Of a DNA stretch of 14,533 nucleotides, positions 6,752-12,992 are shown one piece after another. The notes beneath the pieces were generated by a model, which had not been told where the DNA came from, searched no databases, and was given only the letters and a program-made list of their open reading frames with translations. Within the stretch, counting starts at the first letter, position 1; each line of letters starts with the position of its first letter. A program made the translations under genes and the position numbers. The DNA comes from CAZINM01 sp964540605 (GTDB lineage Bacteria > Patescibacteriota > Dojkabacteria > SC72 > JAHDCA01). The stretch is from positions 1 to 14,533 of the forward strand of contig CAZINM010000028.1 in assembly GCA_964540605.1 (NCBI GenBank), read 5' to 3'.

Positions 6752-7414
6752 ATGAATATTGCAATTATAGATGATTCAGAACTTATTTCCCAAATGGTCA
6801 CAAATGCACTTAAACCTTATGGCTACATTCCAGATAGAATAAAAAGCTCTCAGATCAACGATATCTCAATAAATAACTACCAAATGATAACAATTAGTTC
6901 CTCTTTATATAATGCTCAACAAAAAGAGTTAATTGAGAAGTTTCGTAAGAATTCAACATCAATACCAATAATTGCGATACTAAATAAAGGTGATTGGAAA
7001 GATAGAATAACATTATTCGAATCTGGTGCTGATGATGTTTTGAACTTCCCTTTTCCAATAAAAGAACTGATCGTAAGAATTCAAAGTTTATTAAATAGAC
7101 CTAAACAAAGACAAGATAAACAGTATGATATAAACGACATTATTATAAATACAGCAGAAAAATGTGCTAGATACAAAGATAAAGAGATAGATTTGAGAAG
7201 AAAGGAGTATTCCATACTTGAATATCTAGTAAAAAATCAGGGTAGAACTGTCTCAAGGACTGAACTTATGGATAATATATGGGATTATCGAAAGATCACC
7301 GGCTCAAATACTTTAGATGTCCATATTAGTAATTTAAGAAAAAAACTATCAGGTAGAGATATAATCAAAACTGTTCACGGATTTGGATATAAGATAGAGC
7401 CGACCAATAGATAG
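6752..7414 (+). CDS. OmpR/PhoB-family regulator with degenerate receiver domain
   Basis: The 220 residues carry an N-terminal receiver-like domain (1-115) and a C-terminal winged-helix DNA-binding domain (about 128-217: LRRKEYSILEYLVKNQGRTVSRTELMDNIW, then VHISNLRKKL and IIKTVHGFGYKIE). The acidic pair D7-D8 is kept. Aligned with PhoB, however, the phosphoacceptor Asp is S49, the conserved Thr is L76 and the conserved Lys before PF is F98. The domain therefore probably cannot be phosphorylated in the normal way and may act constitutively, as in the atypical OmpR-type regulators ChxR and HP1043. The GADD motif (91-94) is intact. No kinase is adjacent; the only kinase in the window is 5.6 kb away. 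It points toward dnaN. No ribosome binding site is visible. Confidence 0.92.
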   Translation: MNIAIIDDSELISQMVTNALKPYGYIPDRIKSSQINDISINNYQMITISSSLYNAQQKELIEKFRKNSTSIPIIAILNKGDWKDRITLFESGADDVLNFPFPIKELIVRIQSLLNRPKQRQDKQYDINDIIINTAEKCARYKDKEIDLRRKEYSILEYLVKNQGRTVSRTELMDNIWDYRKITGSNTLDVHISNLRKKLSGRDIIKTVHGFGYKIEPTNR

Positions 7415-7529
7415 TCAACAGATCAGCTACAGAAGATTATCTCAGTAGATCGATCAAAGAAAAAAGTATCTTAACTAAAAGACATAAGAACCAGACTAAA
7501 ATTTTGGAATTTGTATAATAATGAATACA

Positions 7530-8660
7530 TTATATCCTCATTGGCATTACAAGGTGCATAAATGAATCATCATCTTTGATCTTGAATACCCCTGCTGATG
7601 TAGGAGAAGATGATTCGAATATTATTACCTCACCTCCAATATGAGAAAGCATATCTCCAAGAAGCTTTGAACTAAAAGCCATCTTCATTGCTTCACCATC
7701 AATAACTGCTGCAAAAGAGCTTTCATTACTACCAACATCAGATTGTGTTGCACTCATTCTAATAATATTTTCTTTAGGATCTTGATCAAGATAAAGCTTG
7801 TTGCCAAGTACCGACCTTGCGATTATATTCACAACCTTCAATGCATTCTGAAATTCATGTCTACTTAACTCAGCTGTTGTCTGATACCCAGTTGGAATTG
7901 CCTGTTGATAAGCTGGATATTGCCCATCTATCAATCGAGATATTAGATCGACATCGTTATACCTGAACACGACCTGATTCCTATCCTCAATAAGATAAAC
8001 AGCAATTGTATTGTTGCTGTTATCACTGGCGAACTCAGCTACAATATGAGCTAACTCCATAAAAGCTTTAGCAGGGATAAGTAGCTCAACATTCTTTTCA
8101 GCTTTTTCATAAAGTGTGATTATCTGTCGTGAAAGTCTTAAACCATCTGCCCCTACAAATGCTACTGTATTCTCATTTATCTCAACTTTAATTCCTGTCA
8201 TAACAGGTTTAATATCGTCTGTAGCTGTAGCAAAAGCAACTCTATTAACTGCTGTTAGGACATCATCCATAGTAAGTTTAAAAAGAGGTTTCTCACCATT
8301 AACTGCTGCAACAGAAGGATAATCATCAGCAGGGATAGTATTGAACTGAGCAGAATTATTTAATGTACTTACATTCATTACTTGATCATCCATAAGTACA
8401 TCAATTTTTTCGTTTGGAACAGAATTGATAAATTCAGCTAGTTGCTTAGCAGGAACAGTTACTTTACCTTCAGATCTAACATCTGCACCTATCCATGAAT
8501 TCATACTTATCTCAAGATCTGTGACTGTCATTAAAAGTTTCCCATTTGTTGTTTCAAAAAGGACATTATTTAAGATCGGAAGACCTGGTTTTGAATTAAC
8601 TATCCTACTTACAACATTAAGATATTTTGCAAATGTATCTTGATTACATGAAAATTGCAT
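7530..8660 (-). CDS. dnaN: DNA polymerase III beta subunit (sliding clamp)
   Basis: DnaN is the ring-shaped processivity clamp that tethers DNA polymerase III and other repair proteins to DNA. The 376 residues are of normal length with three repeated clamp folds. Typical segments include RIVNSKPGLPILNNVLFE (18-35), LIPAKAFMELAHIV, QVVFRYNDVDLISRLIDGQYPAYQQAIP and the C-terminal FMHLVMPMRI. The ATG at 8660 is preceded by a plausible promoter. It follows dnaA on the same strand after a 533-bp gap and is convergent with the regulator at 6752-7414. No clear terminator separates those two. Confidence 0.97.
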   Translation of the reverse strand: MQFSCNQDTFAKYLNVVSRIVNSKPGLPILNNVLFETTNGKLLMTVTDLEISMNSWIGADVRSEGKVTVPAKQLAEFINSVPNEKIDVLMDDQVMNVSTLNNSAQFNTIPADDYPSVAAVNGEKPLFKLTMDDVLTAVNRVAFATATDDIKPVMTGIKVEINENTVAFVGADGLRLSRQIITLYEKAEKNVELLIPAKAFMELAHIVAEFASDNSNNTIAVYLIEDRNQVVFRYNDVDLISRLIDGQYPAYQQAIPTGYQTTAELSRHEFQNALKVVNIIARSVLGNKLYLDQDPKENIIRMSATQSDVGSNESSFAAVIDGEAMKMAFSSKLLGDMLSHIGGEVIIFESSSPTSAGVFKIKDDDSFMHLVMPMRI

Positions 8661-8705
8661 ATCTGTTTGATCTAAACGAATTTATGAAAAACTTCATTGT
8701 GCGTA

Positions 8706-8735
8706 AGTATACAACAGCTTCATTCTATTTTCCAA
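8706..8735 (-). promoter_or_regulatory. Predicted dnaN promoter
   Basis: On the minus strand TTGGAA (4 of 6) and TATACT (5 of 6) are separated by 18 bp. Transcription would start about 40 nt before the dnaN ATG, so dnaN need not depend on read-through from dnaA. Confidence 0.4.
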
Positions 8736-9130
8736 CTTATCGAACTTTTTTAATTTATTTTTCAGTCTCTATTAATAATTTTAAATTTAATAATTAGTAG
8801 AAGTATTTAGTAGTGATTATGGATATGTGGATTTCTCTCTACCCTTCTTTGATATACATCTATATATAAAGATTCTTGTGATCTTATGTATTGTCGATAT
8901 CTATTTTAGAAAAATTTAACCTATTTTTAACTAAAATCTTTATCTTATGGGAAATATTCAATTTAATTGAATGTGGACATTTAGTTTGTATAACTTCTGG
9001 AGATCTTGTGGGTAATAGCTTCTATATATAAATAAATAATCCCTTTGTAACAATATTTATAGCGATTCGCGTCTATTTCAACATTCTTTTTTGTGTAAAA
9101 CTCGACAAGTTATTAAGAGATTTTCACTTA

Positions 9131-9154
9131 GTATCCACATACTTATCCACATAC
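9131..9154 (+). promoter_or_regulatory. Tandem DnaA boxes (two 12-bp units)
   Basis: A 12-bp unit, (G/T)TATCCACATAC, is repeated twice without a gap. The second unit contains the perfect DnaA box TTATCCACA; the first differs only in its first base. They lie about 40 bp past the dnaA stop codon. Confidence 0.75.
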
Positions 9155-9193
9155 ATTTGATGAATTAGTGAGATCGATTATTGATCTAAGTTT

Positions 9194-10783
9194 TTAAGCA
9201 CTAAATACCGATTTACACTTCTCAATTTTTTCTTTAATTCTTTGATCCTTGTTAATAAGTTCTGATATCTTCTCACAAGCATGAAGTACAGTTGTATGAT
9301 CTTTTCTATTTACCTGTTGAGCAACTTTTTCAAGAGGCATTTCAAGCTCCTCCCTTAGTAGATACATAACAATTTGTCTAGCTAAAGCAACATAAGCTGT
9401 TCTCCTTTTTCCTTTAATATCCATAGGTGTAACATCGAAAACATCAGCAACTACATTTATAACATCATTTGTACTAACTCTTTTCCTTTTAGAATCAATA
9501 TCCACTTGTAACATTTTTGCAACATCATCTAGATCTGGTACTTGTTGATTGATCTTTGACAAAGTGATCACTTTAGTTATTGCACCCTCCAATTCACGAA
9601 CGCTATTCTCAACATTTTGTGCAATAAATAAGATGATCTCACTTGGAATTTCAATATTTCCATTCCTGACTTCCTGTTGAAGAATTGCAATTCTAGTTTC
9701 TAGATCTGGAGATTGAATATCCACAACCATTCCACCTTGAAATCTAGTTCTAAGTCTCTCAGGAAGATTATCTATCTCATGGGGTGGTCTGTCTGAAGCT
9801 ATTACTATTTGCTTATTTGATTCATATAAAGCATTGAATGTATTAAAAAGCTCTTCCTGAGTTTTTATATAATTGCTTATAAATTGAATGTCATCAATTA
9901 TTAATACATCGGCAGGGCGATATTTCTTTCTAAACTCATCATTCTTATTAGTTCTTATTGCCTCTATCATTTCATTTAGGAAAGTTTCGATCGGAACATA
10001 CAGAACTTTTGCACCATTATTCCTGTGGAGAATTGCATTGCCTATTGCCTGCATCAAATGGGTTTTACCTACACCACTTGGGCCGTAAAAGAAAAGCGGA
10101 TTGTAAACAGTACCTGGCTCATTCACAACACTTTCTGCAACTGCATAAGCAAGCTGGTTACTTTTTCCTACAACAAAATTATTAAGAAGATATTTAGGAT
10201 TTAGATTAGAATTTACAGTTTGTGTTCTGGTTGAGTTGTTTGTGTTTTGATTTCCAGTTGAAAAGAGTGACTGCTGACCGACATTATTTGGATCGTAATA
10301 CTCATATTTCGTATCTTTTGAAACTTCCTCGTTTATACCTGAAGATCTTATTGTGATCATTAGATCAGGTTTATACCCTATGATCTCACCAATTTTTGTT
10401 TTAATGAAATTCTTATGATAACTTTCGATCCATTCCCTCTTCATAGAATTGTCACAAGAGATAGTAGCTACACCATTGCTAATTTTTTCGATAAAAACTC
10501 CTGTATACCAAGCAGTGAACTCACGAGGAGAAACATGCATTCTAATATGTTCTTTCACTATCTTCCAAACTTCATCAGGATCATGGTCAATAAGATTATT
10601 TGAGGTATTTTGTTGGATGTTTAGTTTCGGTTCTTCAAGTTGCGGTTCTAGATAATGTTGAGAATTGAGATCGTTTTTGCCTTCTAATGTGTCGGAAATG
10701 ATTTCAGAATTAATATCTGTTGATGTGACGATACTCGGTTTCGGAATTGAGTTCATATGATTTTTAAAATCAGCTTTTTCCAT
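9194..10783 (-). CDS. dnaA: Chromosomal replication initiator DnaA
   Basis: DnaA binds DnaA boxes at oriC as an ATP-dependent oligomer, opens the duplex and loads the helicase. The 529 residues are longer than usual. Domain I spans about 69-145 (DEVWKIVKEHIRMHVSPREFTAWYTG), followed by an Asn/Thr-rich linker (domain II, 146-193). AAA+ domain III spans about 194-410, with Walker A GPSGVGKT (234-241), Walker B LIIDD (294-298), sensor 1 IASDRP and arginine-finger region PERLRTRF. DNA-binding domain IV (about 433-529) holds the signature RKDHTTVLHACEKI. A 68-residue polar extension precedes domain I. No closer ATG exists before domain I, so the extension is not simply a wrong start. No Shine-Dalgarno is visible. 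The promoter overlaps a DnaA box, which suggests autoregulation. Confidence 0.97.
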   Translation of the reverse strand: MEKADFKNHMNSIPKPSIVTSTDINSEIISDTLEGKNDLNSQHYLEPQLEEPKLNIQQNTSNNLIDHDPDEVWKIVKEHIRMHVSPREFTAWYTGVFIEKISNGVATISCDNSMKREWIESYHKNFIKTKIGEIIGYKPDLMITIRSSGINEEVSKDTKYEYYDPNNVGQQSLFSTGNQNTNNSTRTQTVNSNLNPKYLLNNFVVGKSNQLAYAVAESVVNEPGTVYNPLFFYGPSGVGKTHLMQAIGNAILHRNNGAKVLYVPIETFLNEMIEAIRTNKNDEFRKKYRPADVLIIDDIQFISNYIKTQEELFNTFNALYESNKQIVIASDRPPHEIDNLPERLRTRFQGGMVVDIQSPDLETRIAILQQEVRNGNIEIPSEIILFIAQNVENSVRELEGAITKVITLSKINQQVPDLDDVAKMLQVDIDSKRKRVSTNDVINVVADVFDVTPMDIKGKRRTAYVALARQIVMYLLREELEMPLEKVAQQVNRKDHTTVLHACEKISELINKDQRIKEKIEKCKSVFSA

Positions 10784-10824
10784 AAAAAGTGTATGTATAT
10801 GACGCTAATTAGGATCTTGGGCAG

Positions 10825-10830
10825 ATTATA
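10825..10830 (-). promoter_or_regulatory. Second TATAAT upstream of dnaA
   Basis: A perfect TATAAT on the minus strand, about 42 nt before the dnaA ATG. No good -35 lies 16-18 bp upstream, so it may be a weaker second start or chance. Confidence 0.25.
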
Positions 10831-10857
10831 TCCCTTAATGAGATATGACACTCCAGG

Positions 10858-10889
10858 ATTATAGAGGATTTAGGAATGATTGTGGATAA
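10858..10889 (-). promoter_or_regulatory. Predicted dnaA promoter overlapping a DnaA box
   Basis: On the minus strand TCCACA (-35, 4 of 6) is followed after 17 bp by a perfect TATAAT (10858-10863). The -35 hexamer (10881-10886) lies inside a perfect DnaA box TTATCCACA (10881-10889). DnaA bound there would block RNA polymerase, the usual logic of dnaA autorepression. Confidence 0.6.
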
Positions 10890-10956
10890 GTTTTAAATAT
10901 CTTTTCTTAATCTATATATATTGAAGCTTTTATAACAATAAAATATATCTCATTTA

Positions 10957-10978
10957 ATTAGAGTATATTCTCTCTAAT
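10957..10978. repeat. Inverted repeat upstream of the E1-like gene promoter
   Basis: ATTAGAG and CTCTAAT are perfect 7-bp inverted arms with an 8-bp spacer. They end 4 bp before the predicted -35 of the plus-strand promoter, a position suited to an activator or repressor site. Confidence 0.4.
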
Positions 10979-10982
10979 ATTA

Positions 10983-11014
10983 TTTACACTATAGGTTATA
11001 TATGGTATCATACC
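10983..11014 (+). promoter_or_regulatory. Predicted promoter with operator-like palindrome, E1-like/acyltransferase/kinase locus
   Basis: TTTACA (-35, 5 of 6) and TATCAT (-10, 5 of 6) are separated by exactly 17 bp. The palindrome GGTAT-C-ATACC (11004-11014) sits right over the -10. Transcription would start near 11018, about 33 nt before the GTG start. Confidence 0.5.
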
Positions 11015-11050
11015 AATGATATAAAGAATTTAAACTGAATTTATTTTTTT

Positions 11051-12010
11051 GTGGTTCAAACTTTCGATAGAGGAACTCAAGAACATAATGCATTTTATGA
11101 TTCATTTATCAGTAGATATGCTGATCATGAATTTGGTTTTGTTTCACCTGAAATACAAAGAAAGGTAAGAGAGAGTCCCGTTTTATTTGCTGGATCTGGA
11201 AGTGTTGGTGGAAATATGGCAATGGCGTGGGTTGAAGCTGGTGGAGAACACATTACTATTTGTGATCCAGATGAAGTTGGAATAGAAAATCTTGCTGGTC
11301 AAAGATTTCCATATAGATCAATTGGAGTTAATAAAGCACTAGCAAGAGCCAAAATTCTTAATGATATTAACCCTTACTGTGATGTTGTTTATAATAGTGA
11401 AGGAATTACAGTTGAAAATGTAGAAAGTCTTGTAAATGGCTGTGAAGTTGTTGTTGATGGAATTGATATTGGAGCTTTGGATATGATTTATGCACTACAT
11501 AGTGAGGCTGCAAGACAAAAGAAACCTGTAATTGTAGGATATGATCTTGCAGGAACAGCAATGCTTGTTGTTTATCGTTACGATTTATCTGATAGAAAGC
11601 CATTAGATGGTGAGTTAAGCGATAATGATATAAAACGATTTGAAGAAGTAAAGAGAAGATACACTGATGGGAATATAACTAAAGGAACTTTTCTAGATTT
11701 TGTTTATGAGGCATTTGCAGGACCTATTCCTGTAATGAAAGTACCTATAGAATATTTAAGATCAATGGTTGAAAAACCAGAAAGTGTAGATATAACTCTT
11801 CAAGATCCAATAACACCAAAAGTCTTAGGATCTTTATTTGTTGAAACAGTTAGGAGGATTTTAAATGGAGAAGCCGTTAATGGATGTATATATTTAGACA
11901 TTCCAACAGCAATTCGACCAAAGAACCCCAATTTATTAAGAAGATTAAGTCTTATGTTAAGAGCTTTACAAGTATTAAAGAAAAGAAAAGCGAGAATATC
12001 TAATTTATAG
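11051..12010 (+). CDS. E1/ThiF-like adenylyltransferase without visible catalytic Cys
   Basis: ThiF/MoeB/E1 enzymes adenylate a carboxyl group, usually the C-terminus of a ubiquitin-like protein or peptide. In this 319-residue protein the Rossmann part shows GSGSVG (48-53), ICDPDEVGIENL with D72, D74 and N80, then K95 and VVDGID (D136, D139), matching the MoeB order. Where MoeB has N-L-x-R-Q, this protein has N-L-A-G-Q-R: the ATP-contacting Arg is Gly83, with Arg85 two residues on. There are no C-x-x-C zinc pairs, and no Cys stands in a crossover-loop-like position (cysteines are C71, C110, C131 and one near the C-terminus). The C-terminal 130 residues match nothing I know. The start is GTG, since an in-frame TGA lies 15 nt upstream and no ATG fits. 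It lies 13 nt before the acyltransferase-like gene. A self-contained small-molecule or peptide adenylating enzyme is plausible; its substrate is unknown. Confidence 0.8.
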   Translation: MVQTFDRGTQEHNAFYDSFISRYADHEFGFVSPEIQRKVRESPVLFAGSGSVGGNMAMAWVEAGGEHITICDPDEVGIENLAGQRFPYRSIGVNKALARAKILNDINPYCDVVYNSEGITVENVESLVNGCEVVVDGIDIGALDMIYALHSEAARQKKPVIVGYDLAGTAMLVVYRYDLSDRKPLDGELSDNDIKRFEEVKRRYTDGNITKGTFLDFVYEAFAGPIPVMKVPIEYLRSMVEKPESVDITLQDPITPKVLGSLFVETVRRILNGEAVNGCIYLDIPTAIRPKNPNLLRRLSLMLRALQVLKKRKARISNL

Positions 12011-12023
12011 TAAAATGTGAACA

Positions 12024-12950
12024 ATGGTAATTGCACAAGTAACTGAACCGTTAAAAGTAGTAGAAGGGTCATTGTCATATGAGAATTCTAGCTTTGATTT
12101 AGAACCGTATGCTGTTGTCCCTGCAGAAAGTTCAGGTGAAGTATCAGCTGGGGTTGCAATAAAATTCGAGGATCAGATTGGAAGATTAAGGGTTGCAACT
12201 GATCGTTATCAAGCAGAAGGATACTTAGCAGGAATACATACCTTAGATATACCAAAAGAACACGGAATTGAGGATATTTTAGCTGTTAATGGGTTACAAT
12301 TAATACAAGAGACCCTTTCTGAAGATCAATTCGCAGATTTTTGGAAACATGGTATTGTTTTCAATACCGATTTTGGCCCATTATATATTGATAGATATCA
12401 TTGGTCATCCATCCCGTTGGTCGCAAAAACATTATCTCCTAGTGGAGAACAAATGTATATTGGTTCTGCTCGTATTATTTTTCGAGGTGATGACAGTTGT
12501 ATAAGTTTACCAATATTCGATGATCCTACAATTCATATATACGATGATAATAGGTTACAAGAAGAAGGTGTTGATCCTAGTGATATTAGAAACATCAGAG
12601 CAGAATTTTCTCAATTTGCTAAAGCAGAAAGATTAAGGGATATACATCGTTTTGCTGGTAATACTATTTTAAGGGTTTCTTATTTTATTAGTAAACTTAT
12701 TGGGCTTGATGCATGGTTGGCAACTACAGATAATAGAGTCGTTAAGGTTTTAAATGGTTTATATGTTTTTAATCTTCCTAAAATAGGAGATACTGTTGAT
12801 TATATGGGTTCACAATCCCAACCAGTGCTTATTGTTTTAGATGCAGCGTTAAATAATGCGGAAAATAGTGAACATGCTAATGATAATAGTCGTGAAATTG
12901 CACGATTTATTAGAGGTGAAGAAACACCTGATTGGTATCGTGGTGTATAA
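12024..12950 (+). CDS. GNAT-fold protein resembling LuxI/FeeM N-acyl synthases
   Basis: I recognise a distant resemblance to the autoinducer-synthase / N-acyl amino acid synthase branch of GNAT proteins. The resembling features are RLRVATDRYQAEGYL (54-68), YIDRYHW (121-127), YIGSARIIF (145-153, the central strand), RAEFSQFAKAE (192-202, cf. E-x-S-R in LuxI), an alpha helix and strand TILRVSYFISKLIGLDAWLAT (214-234), and FNLPKIGDTVDYMGSQSQPVLIVLD (249-273). Known relatives join an acyl chain from acyl-ACP to an amino acid or SAM. The Arg of the E-x-S-R motif is Gln198 here. There are about 50 extra N-terminal and 35 polar C-terminal residues. It follows the E1-like gene by 13 nt with no Shine-Dalgarno and is very likely co-transcribed. 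The assignment rests on pattern, so another GNAT activity is possible. Confidence 0.6.
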   Translation: MVIAQVTEPLKVVEGSLSYENSSFDLEPYAVVPAESSGEVSAGVAIKFEDQIGRLRVATDRYQAEGYLAGIHTLDIPKEHGIEDILAVNGLQLIQETLSEDQFADFWKHGIVFNTDFGPLYIDRYHWSSIPLVAKTLSPSGEQMYIGSARIIFRGDDSCISLPIFDDPTIHIYDDNRLQEEGVDPSDIRNIRAEFSQFAKAERLRDIHRFAGNTILRVSYFISKLIGLDAWLATTDNRVVKVLNGLYVFNLPKIGDTVDYMGSQSQPVLIVLDAALNNAENSEHANDNSREIARFIRGEETPDWYRGV

Positions 12951-12992
12951 ATATATATAATAGGTATTGTAATATATATATAATACTTAGTT
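12951..12992. other. A/T-only-like spacer before the sensor kinase
   Basis: This 42-nt gap is nearly pure TA repeats, with two TATAAT hexamers (12956-12961 and 12979-12984) and a weak imperfect hairpin around GGTATTG. The second TATAAT ends 8 nt before the kinase ATG, which would give an almost leaderless transcript if used. No -35 is recognisable. It does not look like a terminator, so read-through from the upstream genes is also possible. Confidence 0.3.

Larger units (their letters stand above)
8661..9193. other. Candidate oriC: dnaA-dnaN intergenic region
   Basis: No gene is seen in these 533 bp. There are five DnaA-box-like 9-mers within 330 bp. Three are in TGTGGATAA orientation: 8826-8834 (2 mismatches), 8972-8980 (2) and 9007-9015 (1). 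Two are in TTATCCACA orientation: 9131-9139 (1) and 9143-9151 (perfect). Between and beside them are AT-only blocks, such as 8755-8800 and 9024-9060, suitable for unwinding. The dnaA-dnaN gap is a common bacterial origin site. Confidence 0.65.

Noticed and set aside
7415..7529. Bidirectional terminator between the regulator and dnaN
   Set aside because: Only weak, interrupted inverted pairs were found, without T runs at proper positions.
9131..9154. Short tandem repeat or CRISPR-like array
   Set aside because: Only two 12-bp units, and both match the DnaA box consensus, which explains them better.
9888..10655. Plus-strand reading frames inside dnaA (and similar frames inside gatB, gatA, dnaN)
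   Set aside because: They lie antisense to well-conserved genes, show no family motifs and are shadows of the real coding frames.
11051..12950. Bacterial ubiquitin-like (Bil or type II CBASS) conjugation system
   Set aside because: An E1-like protein is present, but no ubiquitin-like protein, E2, JAB protease or cyclase is seen, and the E1-like protein lacks a visible catalytic Cys.
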